Origin: Gammaproteobacteria bacterium
GTDB lineage: Bacteria; Pseudomonadota; Gammaproteobacteria; Arenicellales; Poriferihabitantaceae
NCBI GenBank assembly: GCA_026709505.1
Contig: JAPOSW010000029.1
Location: 1 to 32,880, forward strand
Direction of reading: 5' to 3'
Length of the DNA stretch: 32,880 nucleotides
Shown here: in pieces, positions 8,484-16,655 of the stretch
Position numbering within the stretch: position 1 is the stretch's first letter
How the letters are laid out: each line of letters begins with the position of its first letter
Translations under genes and position numbers: made by a program
The notes under the pieces: generated by a model
What the model saw: the letters and a program-made list of their open reading frames with translations, nothing else
Told to the model about the DNA's origin: nothing
Database searches by the model: none

Positions 8484-9317
8484 ATGAAGTCTAATCCTTC
8501 TACCGGCCCATTCGGGGTCGAGTTTTATGATGTCGACGTCAACCAGATGTCTGATGTCGAGCTAGATGGGGTAGCCGTTGCCCAAAATATGCATGGCGTA
8601 GTCTTTATTCGCGATCAGGATCTTGATTGTGAACAGCATATCGCCTTTGCACAGCGCTGGGGCAAGATTGTCACCAATCGCTTTTTTGAGCGGGTTGAGG
8701 AGTATCCGCAAATTGCGATCGTGCGGAAAGAACCCAAACACAGAACGGTTGTCGGTGAGAACTGGCATACCGACCATTCCTACGATGCAGAACCGGCTCG
8801 CGGGTCAATCCTGTATGCCAGAGAAGTGCCTACAACGGGTGGGGACACACTGTTTGCAAACATGTACATGGCCTATGAGGCCCTGTCAAAAGGGTTGAAG
8901 ACTGCTCTCGAGCATCTCAGTGCAGTGCACAGCAGCGCACATGTCTTCAGCACCGAAGCCATTCAGACTAACGAGCATGACGACGATCGGTTTCATAGCG
9001 GCGAACGAGCAGTCCAGAGATCCGCACACCCTGTTGTTATCAGACACCCGATAAGCGGTCGCAAGGCCCTGTACGTGAATCCGGAATTCACCACACATTT
9101 TCAGGGCTGGACTGAGCAAGAATCACAGCCGCTACTCGGGTATCTATATCAGCACTCTACGCAAGATCGGTTCGTTACGCGCTTTCATTGGAGTCCAGGT
9201 ACGATGGCCTTCTGGGACAACAGGGCAGTAATGCACAAGGCAATCAACGACTACCCAAACGAGTGCCGGCTGATGCACAGGATCACATTGGCTGGATGCG
9301 CTCTGCAAGGCGCTTGA
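8484..9317 (+). CDS. TauD/TfdA-family Fe(II)/2-oxoglutarate dioxygenase
   Basis: A 277-residue protein with the facial triad of the family: H95 and D97 in NWHTDHSYD, and the distal His H251 in NRAVMHKAINDY. Arg266 in MHRITLAG is the probable 2-oxoglutarate carboxylate ligand. Other typical parts are GVVFIRDQDL near the N terminus and YAREVPTTGGDTLFANMYMA. Family members hydroxylate small acids such as taurine or other sulfonates; the substrate here is not visible. The next gene (trhO) starts two bases after its stop, so the two are co-transcribed. The start ATG at 8484 follows an AT-rich upstream region. Confidence 0.93.
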   Translation: MKSNPSTGPFGVEFYDVDVNQMSDVELDGVAVAQNMHGVVFIRDQDLDCEQHIAFAQRWGKIVTNRFFERVEEYPQIAIVRKEPKHRTVVGENWHTDHSYDAEPARGSILYAREVPTTGGDTLFANMYMAYEALSKGLKTALEHLSAVHSSAHVFSTEAIQTNEHDDDRFHSGERAVQRSAHPVVIRHPISGRKALYVNPEFTTHFQGWTEQESQPLLGYLYQHSTQDRFVTRFHWSPGTMAFWDNRAVMHKAINDYPNECRLMHRITLAGCALQGA

Positions 9318-9318
9318 C

Positions 9319-10356
9319 ATGGATAATCAGCCGAAATTACCGAGCATGGACAACGCGGCTTGTTCAGCAGGCGGTGCTCCTGCGACCTATCGGGTTTGCG
9401 CATTCTACCGGTTCATGCGACTTGAGGAAATTCCGCTACTGCAGAAGCTGATCAGGTCCCGTTTGATCGAGGCTGAAATGTGCGGAACAGTCTTGCTGGC
9501 ACCGGAGGGCATTAATGGCACGGTCGCAGGTCCAGAAAGCGGAACCCTTGAATTTTTCGAGTGGCTGCAAAGCCAACCCGGCTTATCGAGCCTGCAGGTC
9601 AGAGAGTCATGGTGTGAGAACCCGCCATTCAAGAGAACCAAGGTCAAGATAAAAAAGGAAATAGTGACTTTAGGAGCTGAAGGGGTTGATCCAGTTGGGC
9701 AAACCGGCACATACGTCAGTCCAGATGAATGGGATGCACTGATTGAAGATCCAGAAGTCCTGCTCATTGATGCCCGCAATGGCTATGAAGTGGAAGTAGG
9801 ACGCTTCAAGGGAGCAGTGTCTCCGGATACAGCCACTTTCAGGGATTTTCCGGATTACGTGAAACAACATCTAAATCCGGAGCAGAACCCGAAAATTGCC
9901 ATGTACTGCACTGGGGGGATCCGTTGTGAAAAGGCGTCGGCATACCTCAGGCAAAACGGTTTCAGGGAGGTCTTCCAGTTGCAGGGCGGTATCCTGAACT
10001 ATCTCGAAACAATTCCGGGCGATCAATCAAGCTGGGAAGGAGAATGCTTCGTGTTTGATGACCGTACGACTGTGGATGAAAACCTCGCCATCGGCGGGTA
10101 TGACCAGTGCCATGCCTGTAGACGACCAATCAGCGAGTCCCACAAGCAGAGTGACAAGTACACCAAGGGAGTAAGCTGTCCCAAATGCTATGATAGCAAA
10201 AGCGATCGGGATCGGCTGCGCTATGCCGAAAGGGAAAGGCAAACCCATCTTTCCGATCTCAGAGGAGATGTGCATATTGGGCCGGGCAGTCAGGCGAACC
10301 CTGCAACCCGCATAGCCAGAAGCTATGACAATTCCCAAGAACATGCTGATGAATAG
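9319..10356 (+). CDS. trhO: tRNA uridine(34) hydroxylase TrhO (rhodanese family)
   Basis: A 345-residue protein. The N-terminal domain has the YceA/TrhO pattern CAFYRFMRLEEIPLLQKLIR and LLAPEGINGTVAG. A rhodanese domain follows with LIDARNGYEVEVGRFKGA and the active loop MYCTGGIRCEKA (C197, C203). The C-terminal Cys-rich part includes CHACRRPIS and KGVSCPKCYD. TrhO makes 5-hydroxyuridine at tRNA position 34 using molecular oxygen. The ATG begins one base after the stop of the dioxygenase gene. Length is typical. Confidence 0.93.
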   Translation: MDNQPKLPSMDNAACSAGGAPATYRVCAFYRFMRLEEIPLLQKLIRSRLIEAEMCGTVLLAPEGINGTVAGPESGTLEFFEWLQSQPGLSSLQVRESWCENPPFKRTKVKIKKEIVTLGAEGVDPVGQTGTYVSPDEWDALIEDPEVLLIDARNGYEVEVGRFKGAVSPDTATFRDFPDYVKQHLNPEQNPKIAMYCTGGIRCEKASAYLRQNGFREVFQLQGGILNYLETIPGDQSSWEGECFVFDDRTTVDENLAIGGYDQCHACRRPISESHKQSDKYTKGVSCPKCYDSKSDRDRLRYAERERQTHLSDLRGDVHIGPGSQANPATRIARSYDNSQEHADE

Positions 10357-10790
10357 AATGTCGATCGGAACTGTCCAGGCCATTGATGCTCTGGCAGTGC
10401 AAGAGAGGATGGCTCCCAATGAATTTGGTCGTTTGGGGCAATTATCTTACTGAACAATAATCAGCTGGAAAATGAATTGGCATGTCAGAAGTGCCAGGTT
10501 TTTATAGATTGAAAATGAGGGATGCTACTTGCAGGTCGTGCAAGATCATGCCATGAAGCGGGGCAGTAAGCCAAACAGGTTGATCAGGCGCGATGTTGAT
10601 TATACTTTCACTTATAGCACCCATGGCTTTGTTTTTAGTCATCATGGCGTTTGTGTCATGGCTTTCACAAGACCTTCTTTGGGTGCCATTTGCTTTTGCA
10701 GGGATCTGTCTTCCATTAACCTGGCTGATTTAATATCATCGTTTGAGCAAATAGTGCTTAACGCAAAGGATTCGATATTTCCAGATTATT
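10357..10790. other. Gap between trhO and the AlbA_2 gene
   Basis: 434 bases. The only candidate is the short hydrophobic frame at 10593-10733, listed separately. No convincing terminator for trhO was seen. Confidence 0.4.
10593..10733 (+). CDS. Possible 46-aa hydrophobic membrane peptide
   Basis: A 46-codon frame from ATG to TAA encodes an almost wholly hydrophobic peptide with two possible membrane helices (LIILSLIAPMALFLVIMAFV and LLWVPFAFAGICLPLTWLI). The Shine-Dalgarno is weak. It could be a small membrane protein or a type I-like toxic peptide, but short hydrophobic frames also arise by chance. Nothing else supports it. Confidence 0.25.
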   Translation: MLIILSLIAPMALFLVIMAFVSWLSQDLLWVPFAFAGICLPLTWLI

Positions 10791-12029
10791 ATGACCAAAG
10801 CCGAACTGCTGGAATTAATTTCTCATGGTGAAAACTCTGGAGTGGAATTCAAGCATGATGATATGCGCCCTGAACAAATCGCGAAGGAAATTGTGGCTTT
10901 TGCTAATTTTCAAGGCGGGCAGGTCTTGTTGGGAGTTGATGATGACGGCTCCATAAGCGGCATTCAGCGAGAAAACCTTGACCGTTGGTTAGTGGATACA
11001 GTCCTTGGTCGCTACATACATCCCCGGATAATTCCGCACTACAAAGAGGTTCGGGTATCTGAGAGTCAACGTGTTGCCGTGATTACCATAAGCACGGGGG
11101 TAACCAAGCCTTATGTGGTTCGTCATCGCGACCGGGAAGATATCTATATCAGGACCGGTAGCACATCCAGACTAGCGACTCGTGAGCAACAGGCACGATT
11201 GTTTGCTTCGGGTGGCATGCTGCATGCCGAGAAACTCCCGGTTTCAGGCAGCGGGTTGTCAGACTTGAGCCAAGACCGGATGAAAGAGTACCTGTTGTCA
11301 ATTGTTGGAGAAAACGAGGTGCCGGGCGATAGCGAAGGCTGGCATGCGCTTCTTTGCAAGCTGGGTTTCATGACAGAGTCTGAAACAGGGTCGCCGCCAG
11401 TATGCACGATTGCAGGCCTAATTCTTTTCGGGCTCTCCCCGCGACGATTGCTTCCGAATGCAGGCATTCGCTGGATGGCATTCGAAGGTAACGACAAGAG
11501 CTACAAGTCTCTGGATGATAGACTATTCGATGAGCCGCTGGTCCCGGTTCGAAACGTCTCTTCCGCAGTCGGTGGGCGTATTTTGGGAAATGGTCTCTTG
11601 GAGAGTCTGTTCATGGCAATGCGGCCATTTGTATCAGAAGAGCTGGATGACCTGGGTGATTCGCTCAGACGTCAAAGGTCATGGGCTTATCCTTTGGAGG
11701 CACTTCGGGAGTCAGTCATTAATGCAGTCGCCCATCGCGACTGGACTCGACATGAGAAAATCGAGGTCGTAAGGTACGCTGACCGCCTTTCCGTTCTGAG
11801 CCCCGGAGCCCTGCAAAATTCAATGACTGTGGAAAAGATGATTGCGGGTCAGCGCTCACCTCGCAACAACTTGATTGTAGCGGTTCTTCGCGATTACGGA
11901 TATGTTGATTCACGCGGCATGGGCGTGCGCAGTAAAATCATCCCTCTCCTTCTGGAGAATAACGGTACTGTGCCGGAGTTCGAGGCATCCGAGGATTATC
12001 TCAAGACAGTCATGTATCAACGAGCCTAG
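10791..12029 (+). CDS. AlbA_2 (Schlafen-like) and GHKL-ATPase domain protein
   Basis: A 412-residue protein. Residues about 1-120 form the AlbA_2 domain (SGVEFKHDDMRPEQIAKEIV, AFANFQGGQVLLGVDDDG, DIYIRTGSTSRLATREQQ). The C-terminal half has the HATPase_c_4 signature: the N-box-like ALRESVINAVAHRDW, LSVLSPGALQ, then RNNLIVAVLRDYGYVDSRGM. The family is annotated as ATP-binding putative transcriptional regulators and is frequent near restriction and toxin genes. It stands alone on the plus strand. A real role in regulation or defence is inferred from family and location only. Confidence 0.88.
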   Translation: MTKAELLELISHGENSGVEFKHDDMRPEQIAKEIVAFANFQGGQVLLGVDDDGSISGIQRENLDRWLVDTVLGRYIHPRIIPHYKEVRVSESQRVAVITISTGVTKPYVVRHRDREDIYIRTGSTSRLATREQQARLFASGGMLHAEKLPVSGSGLSDLSQDRMKEYLLSIVGENEVPGDSEGWHALLCKLGFMTESETGSPPVCTIAGLILFGLSPRRLLPNAGIRWMAFEGNDKSYKSLDDRLFDEPLVPVRNVSSAVGGRILGNGLLESLFMAMRPFVSEELDDLGDSLRRQRSWAYPLEALRESVINAVAHRDWTRHEKIEVVRYADRLSVLSPGALQNSMTVEKMIAGQRSPRNNLIVAVLRDYGYVDSRGMGVRSKIIPLLLENNGTVPEFEASEDYLKTVMYQRA

Positions 12030-12047
12030 TTCGGCGAGGCGGCACAA

Positions 12048-12251
12048 TCAGATGTTGCGTTCAGTGGCCGTTGTGACGCGGGTTGTCAGGATCAGGGTGT
12101 CTGCAACGAAGGCAATGGCGGATTGATGGTCATGTGAGGAAAGCTTACGATAAACATGGAATTCACCTGCTGATGAAGTGTAGCGCCAAATCTGGCGTAT
12201 CACGGTGAGAAAATTGGAGGAATTGCCCGGTTTTCGCAAGCTCTGCGGCAT
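12048..12251 (-). CDS. Possible 67-aa hypothetical protein
   Basis: A minus-strand frame fills most of the gap between the AlbA_2 gene and the aminopeptidase gene. The product (SNFLTVIRQIWRYTSSAGEF in its middle) has a fairly natural composition but no recognised family, and the Shine-Dalgarno is weak. The frame overlaps a short CGCCA/TGGCG hairpin. It may be a relic or chance. Confidence 0.22.
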   Translation of the reverse strand: MPQSLRKPGNSSNFLTVIRQIWRYTSSAGEFHVYRKLSSHDHQSAIAFVADTLILTTRVTTATERNI

Positions 12252-12325
12252 GTAGCCCTGGCTTATTCAGCAAAAAGAAAAGTTCATGAGAAAAACGTTG
12301 CTGGATTTCTCAACAACAAACTACT

Positions 12326-13369
12326 TCAAGGATCGTTCGCATGCATTTGCCTTTGGAGCCAAGCATGGCGTTCGGCAATCGGCGTCTTGACCTGATCGGC
12401 AACAGTCTTGTAAAACACCGCCATCGATTCTGATTTCGAGAGAACTGCCCGAAAAGCGGGAACCAGCCTGTGATAGGTTGCAATACCGCCAAGTCGCGCA
12501 TTATTGACCCCTTCTTCAAACCATTGATCCCAAAATCGGGTTCCGTAGCCTGACTCGGACAAAGATTGATAGGCGCCTGTCATTTCGCGCAGTACTCTTG
12601 CCTTTTCCTCAGCCAGACCGCTTTCACCGGGATTTGCATATGCCTGGCCCAGACGCTTTCGGTAATCCAGTATGAGCTCGATAATTCTCGCGTTTTTTTT
12701 CCTTGCGGCGCGGTATTGGGAGATTTGCTCTGAATTGCCTTCGGCCCGCATCCATCGTTCAACTCCTTCTTGTTCCACGGCGGTCGCAAATGCTTCGTTA
12801 AACGCTGAATCGTCCTTGACATAGAGCACTTGGTGGGCCAGTTCGTGAAATATCAGCCCGGCGAGCGCGTAATCCGGGTAGAACAGGAAAGTATCCAGTA
12901 CGGGGTCACTCAGCCACCCGAGTGTGGAATAGGCAGCGACTCCGTAAAGATCTGTATCGTAGCCCTTTTCAATCAGGCTCTCTTGATAGACGTCCGCTTT
13001 TTTCTCCGAGAAATAGCCCCGGTACGATATGCAGCCTGTAATCGGATAGCACCAGGTTTTGAGGGTTAAATCATAAGGCGGTGCTGCAATGACATTCCAG
13101 ATGACATAGCGTCGTCCAAGCTCGCTGTATGTGGTGTAGGATGAATTCTCCGGCAGGTCCAATTCCTGAACTGCAAATTTACGGATTCGTTTGACAAGTT
13201 CCAGGCGTTCTCTGGTTTGTGGGGCTGTCTGGCTGTTTGAGAGCACCTCATCAATGGGTTTTCTTGAGAAAGTAATCTCGAGTTGTCCACGGGTTGCCTG
13301 GGCGAGATAGCCAAGTTGGCTGCACCCAGTCAGGAATAAACAAACAACAATGATCAGGTAGCGCATCAA
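12326..13369 (-). CDS. Lipoprotein metallo-aminopeptidase (COG4324-like)
   Basis: A 347-residue protein with a lipoprotein signal: MMRYLIIVVCLF followed by the lipobox LTGC (Cys16), so it is anchored to a membrane after processing. The core has a zinc-protease helix IFHELAHQVLYVKDDSAFNE, in which HELAH is a HExxH motif and the downstream Glu in NEAFATAVE is a likely third ligand. The region LTLKTWCYPITGCISYRGYF is typical of the putative aminopeptidases in COG4324. The first 29 bases of this gene and 307 bases upstream are duplicated at 19428-19763. Substrate unknown. Confidence 0.85.
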   Translation of the reverse strand: MMRYLIIVVCLFLTGCSQLGYLAQATRGQLEITFSRKPIDEVLSNSQTAPQTRERLELVKRIRKFAVQELDLPENSSYTTYSELGRRYVIWNVIAAPPYDLTLKTWCYPITGCISYRGYFSEKKADVYQESLIEKGYDTDLYGVAAYSTLGWLSDPVLDTFLFYPDYALAGLIFHELAHQVLYVKDDSAFNEAFATAVEQEGVERWMRAEGNSEQISQYRAARKKNARIIELILDYRKRLGQAYANPGESGLAEEKARVLREMTGAYQSLSESGYGTRFWDQWFEEGVNNARLGGIATYHRLVPAFRAVLSKSESMAVFYKTVADQVKTPIAERHAWLQRQMHANDP

Positions 13370-13676
13370 TGAAGGAGTCGAATTCTGAAAAACCGTCGGT
13401 CCGCAAGCCTTGAAATGAAAATCGTAAATGTACGCATGATAAATTGCGTGTGGTTCGTGGCTTTCGCGTATCTTTGCAAGGGGTTGCGTTGCTCTTCTCC
13501 TGCTGCTTGCGTTTCCCGCTTGTTTGAGGGTCGCATAGATCCGAAAAACCGGCAGTGGCCCAGAGTTGTCACGGAGAATGATTCGATACAGGAGGTGTCT
13601 TCATTTTTTCGGAGCTACTCGCTTTGCATCATTTTCGGCAGGGTATTAAACCACAGACTTGAACCGATATCAGAAT
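13341..13676. repeat. 336-bp direct repeat, copy 1
   Basis: This block matches 19428-19763 in the same orientation over 336 bases with no gaps and about three differences by eye (G/A at 13376, C/T near 13401, T/C at 13670). Copy 1 includes the first 29 bases of the aminopeptidase gene and its upstream region, so it is the source copy. The repeat ends abruptly at both sides. Confidence 0.95.
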
Positions 13677-13761
13677 CTCAGGTTTCGGAGTTCAGATTGC
13701 GTGATTTCAAGGTGCTGGTCCTCCTGTAGCCTGGTGTCTAGGCAAATTTCCCGGGGATCGA

Positions 13762-13953
13762 TCAGCAGCTTGCGGGGAACGCCCGAAGCATGGCCGGCGG
13801 GCGCAGGCCCTGGTTGCGGGCGATCTCGCGGCTGATCGTGGCCGCACTCCGGCCAAGGTACCGGGCAATCTCCCGAATCGAGTCGCCTCTGGACATCAGG
13901 ACCTTGATCTGGCATCGTTCACCGCAGGCCAGCTGGCGGCAGCTGTTGCGCAT
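13762..13953 (-). pseudogene. IS30-family transposase, N-terminal remnant
   Basis: A 63-codon frame starts after a good Shine-Dalgarno (GGAG). It contains the helix-turn-helix of IS30-type transposases: LACGERCQIKVLMSRGDSI, REIARYLGRSAATISREI and RNQG. IS30 transposases are normally over 300 residues. After RNQG the frame loses resemblance and the catalytic DDE domain is absent, so it is a truncated relic. It lies just outside copy 1 of the 336-bp repeat. Confidence 0.75.
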
Positions 13954-14090
13954 GACAGTTCTCCGTTGTTTTTGACATGGAGATTCTCATCCGCCTCCTA
14001 GCCATTTGCAGCATGCCCTCTTCACCAGGGTGTTGCACTTCAGAGTGGAATTGACATATCTAACAAGCTGAACCAAACAACAATTTGAAT

Positions 14091-14282
14091 ATGAACCAAG
14101 CCACAATAAGGAAACAAGCAAGTAGCCCAGGCGGGATCAAAAATCGTATACAAGTCAAGAGTCCAGTTACAGACCGATACGTTATGATACAAACTGCTGG
14201 CCGAATTGTTCACCATAAAAAATCAAAAGGGCCTTATTGCAAGGATATCAGAAGAGAGTGGTACCTAACTAGATGTTTTTAA
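14091..14282 (+). CDS. Small basic conserved protein, degenerate copy A
   Basis: A 63-residue basic protein starting MNQATIRKQ, with the core IKNRIQVKSPVTDRYV and HHKKSKGPY. It is a paralogue of the 56-aa protein at 20532-20702, and similarity extends about 40 bases upstream in the DNA. Compared with copy B it has lost the KIDTTTG segment (here MIQTAG), has Cys inserted after GPY and misses the proper stop, so it runs on to LTRCF. The function of the family is not known to me. This copy is probably not functional. Confidence 0.5.
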   Translation: MNQATIRKQASSPGGIKNRIQVKSPVTDRYVMIQTAGRIVHHKKSKGPYCKDIRREWYLTRCF

Positions 14283-14558
14283 TTGGCATCACAATTCTTG
14301 TTGATTGAGAAAAACCCTGTTGCCTCCTAGCGAGGCAAGCCTCAGACCAACAAGACCTATTTTCATCTGAGGTTCATTTGGTGGTTGGAGGCGGCCCTAA
14401 GGCAGTTTACAACAATGTCAGGGAAGCTTTCATGGCCATTAGCACGGTGGAAGCATCATTACCCGAGTGGCATTCCCTGCTGGAACCGTTGCGATAATGC
14501 CATGTAATCCTATATCCTGTTGAGCTACTCTCAGTCATAACTCATGGCAGACTTGCCT
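14283..14558. other. Gap with small hairpins
   Basis: 276 bases without a supported gene. A 7-bp hairpin (TTGCCTC / GAGGCAA, 14320-14338) and a longer inverted pair (CCTCAGA / TCTGAGG) follow copy A of the small basic protein and could help end transcription from either side. Confidence 0.35.
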
Positions 14559-14675
14559 TTAATTCCATGTTTCAGGTGCATCAATAGCTGGATGCATGTT
14601 TGTTACACACTCCGCAATAATATCTCCTGCTAATTCAGTCTCGTGAGAGCGTCCTGATGGCAGTGCAATAACTTT
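14559..14675 (-). pseudogene. 3' part of the transposon-interrupted 151-aa protein gene
   Basis: 39 codons including the stop, reading KVIALPSGRSHETELAGDII and onward to APETWN. It joins in frame to the 5' part at 17657-17995 when the transposon and one 8-bp target copy are removed: the 5' part ends ...DADPSHA and this part continues KVIALPSG. The full product would be 151 residues. Confidence 0.85.
14668..14675. repeat. Target-site duplication, left copy (ATAACTTT)
   Basis: The 8-bp sequence ATAACTTT directly precedes the left inverted repeat and is repeated exactly after the right one (17649-17656). Eight base pairs is the usual duplication length of IS1595-family elements. Confidence 0.92.
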
Positions 14676-14697
14676 GGGAATTACCAGCCAAATTAGC
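14676..14697 (+). repeat. Left terminal inverted repeat, 22 bp
   Basis: It begins GGGAATTACC and ends AAATTAGC. It is the exact complement of 17627-17648. The GGG outer end fits IS1595-family ends. Confidence 0.95.
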
Positions 14698-14769
14698 ACA
14701 GATTCTGCTTGACGGCTTCGGCTACATGGGCTAATATTCGTCATACGCAGTCACTGAACGGGCAGCCCG

Positions 14770-15663
14770 ATGAAACGGCAAAAACAACTGGGCACGGTCG
14801 AGTTCTACGAGATGTTCCCGACCGAAGAAGCCGCGATCGCGTGGTTTGAAGGAGTCCGGTGGGCAAAGGGGCGGTACTGCCCGAAATGCGGAAGCAGGAA
14901 CACTTACGCGGTTGCGTCAAAGAAGCCGCAACCGTACCGTTGTCGAGAGAAAGACTGCCGAGCGTACTTTAGCGCGACCGTTGGGACTGTTTTCGCCAGC
15001 GCGAAGTTGCCAGTGCGCAGGTGCCTGTACGCGATGTACCTCATGTCGATCAGCAAAAAAGGACTGTCGAGCCTGCAAATGGCGCGGGAACTTGGCATTG
15101 CCCAAGAATCGGCATGGCGTCTCGGCCACAAGATCCGCGAGGCATGGAATCAAGACGCGCTTTTCCCGATGACGGGCACCGTCGAAGTAGGCGAGACCTA
15201 CATCGGCGGCCGACGGAAGAACATGTCGAACAGCAAGCGGAAAGACCTCGCAGGCACCGGTCGAGGTGCGGTTGGCAAAGCGCCAGTCGTGGGCATCCGC
15301 TCTCGGGATGGCGAGGTTCGGCGCAACGTCGCACCTGTTGCAACGGTCTACACGGACGAGAACGCAAGCTATAAAGGGATGAGGGAGTACCGGCATGCGT
15401 CGGTCACGCACAGTGCCAGTGAGTACGTCAACGGGCAGATTCACGCTAACGGGATCGAGTCGTTTTGGGCGCTACTCAAGCGTGGCTATCAGGGCTCGTT
15501 CCATAGGATGAGCGTTAAGCATTTGTCGCGCTACGCCGATGAATTTCAACACCGATGGAACAACCGCGACCAGTACGCGGTCGATTTCATCCGCGAGACG
15601 GTTGAAAGGATGTTTGGGCGCGAACTGACGCATCGAACCCTTGTCGATGGAGACTCGACATGA
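14770..15663 (+). CDS. IS1595 (ISXO2-like) transposase, probably inactive
   Basis: A 297-residue protein with the family layout: N-terminal zinc ribbon (YCPKCGSRNTY, CPxC at 37-40; YRCREKDC, 57-63), a helix-turn-helix near 95-125 (KKGLSSLQMARELGIAQESA) and an ISXO2-type DDE domain. The usual VEVDETYIGG reads VEVGETYIGG, so the first catalytic Asp is Gly (G141), which is a one-base change. The second Asp (VYTDENASY, D196) and the Glu (HANGIESFW, E230) are kept. About 20-25 residues normally found between APVVG... and ...ATVYTDE are missing. Both changes suggest loss of activity after insertion. Its stop overlaps the methyltransferase start (ATGA). Confidence 0.9.
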   Translation: MKRQKQLGTVEFYEMFPTEEAAIAWFEGVRWAKGRYCPKCGSRNTYAVASKKPQPYRCREKDCRAYFSATVGTVFASAKLPVRRCLYAMYLMSISKKGLSSLQMARELGIAQESAWRLGHKIREAWNQDALFPMTGTVEVGETYIGGRRKNMSNSKRKDLAGTGRGAVGKAPVVGIRSRDGEVRRNVAPVATVYTDENASYKGMREYRHASVTHSASEYVNGQIHANGIESFWALLKRGYQGSFHRMSVKHLSRYADEFQHRWNNRDQYAVDFIRETVERMFGRELTHRTLVDGDST

Positions 15664-16655
15664 GCGAAGCAGCGATCCGCAACATCCCGGCCAGTTTTGA
15701 GCAGCTGGCCGGGATGCTGGTCGGTGCACCAGTGCATCGGCACACCGTAGTCTCGATGTTCAGTGGGTGCGGAGGAATGGATTTGGGGTTTCTCGGCGGG
15801 TTCCCGTTTGCCGGAAAGTATTACGACCGTTTGCCTTTCGAGATCATATGGGCGAACGATATCAGCGCTGCCGCATGCCGAACGTACAAGCACAACCTGA
15901 AGCACGATATCCATGCTGGCGACGTGGCGGAATTCCTTGACACGTTACCTGACAGCGCCGACGTAGTGATCGGAGGGTTTCCGTGCCAAGACGTATCGGT
16001 AAACGGCTCGCGGCGCGTGGACCCCGCCGAGGGAAAGCGAACCATCCTGTACCGCTACATGGTGGACGTGATTGCCCGGACGCAGCCACGCATGTTCGTT
16101 GCGGAAAACGTCAAGGGATTGCTCCAGGCGCATAACCGGGAGTTCTTCGCGCAGATGCTTGCGGAATTTGAGGCGACTGGCTACCGCGTCGGGTATCAGC
16201 TTTACCTTGCCGCCGATTTTGGCGTCCCGCAGATGCGCGAGAGGCTGTTTCTCGTCGGCGTGAGGGGCGATGGTGAGTTTGTCTATCCCGCGCCTGGCCT
16301 CGCACATGTGACGGCTCAAGAAGTGTTACGCGATTTAGAGGACCAGGGGGAAACGCAGGGACTTGCGCACATATGGAGCAAGGCCGCGCCGAGTCCTGAC
16401 CAAGGAAGTCGCAAGCTTGCAGCCGACAAGCCTGCGACTACTATCCGAGCGGAGCACCACGGCAACGTGCAATGGCACTACAAGCTCGATCGGCGAATCT
16501 CGCTACGTGAAGCGGCTCGCCTTCAATCCTTTCCAGACGCTTTTTCGTTCGACGGCGGGATGCGTGAGACCGAGCGCCAGATCGGGAACGCGGTTCCTCC
16601 CGTGCTTGCGTGGCATATCGCTAGGTCGGTGAGAGAGTACCTTGCGTCAGGCTGA
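15660..16655 (+). CDS. DNA (cytosine-5) methyltransferase
   Basis: A 331-residue C5-MTase with all main motifs in order: I SMFSGCGGMDLGF (32-44), IV GGFPCQDVS with catalytic Cys109, VI ENVKG (149-153), VIII QMRERLF (191-197), and IX/X RRISLREAARLQSFPD and QIGNAVPP. It methylates C5 of a cytosine in an unknown recognition sequence and so protects DNA from the partner enzyme. The target-recognition region between motifs VIII and IX is short (about 60-70 residues). It is translationally coupled to the transposase upstream and to the endonuclease downstream, an arrangement that makes the R-M system dependent on the transposon promoter. Confidence 0.96.
   Translation: MSEAAIRNIPASFEQLAGMLVGAPVHRHTVVSMFSGCGGMDLGFLGGFPFAGKYYDRLPFEIIWANDISAAACRTYKHNLKHDIHAGDVAEFLDTLPDSADVVIGGFPCQDVSVNGSRRVDPAEGKRTILYRYMVDVIARTQPRMFVAENVKGLLQAHNREFFAQMLAEFEATGYRVGYQLYLAADFGVPQMRERLFLVGVRGDGEFVYPAPGLAHVTAQEVLRDLEDQGETQGLAHIWSKAAPSPDQGSRKLAADKPATTIRAEHHGNVQWHYKLDRRISLREAARLQSFPDAFSFDGGMRETERQIGNAVPPVLAWHIARSVREYLASG

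Noticed and set aside
10027..10419. 130-codon minus-strand frame with apparent membrane segments
   Set aside because: It is antisense to the end of trhO, which is well supported; the hydrophobicity is a by-product of the reverse reading.
10529..10831. 100-codon plus-strand frame ahead of the AlbA_2 gene
   Set aside because: It overlaps the true start of the AlbA_2 gene, has no recognisable content and is less convincing than the hydrophobic frame in another phase.
13415..13729. 104-codon plus-strand frame (repeated at 19502-19780) and 68-codon minus frame
   Set aside because: They appear conserved only because the 336-bp block is duplicated almost without change; the ends of the frames differ between copies and no family is recognisable.
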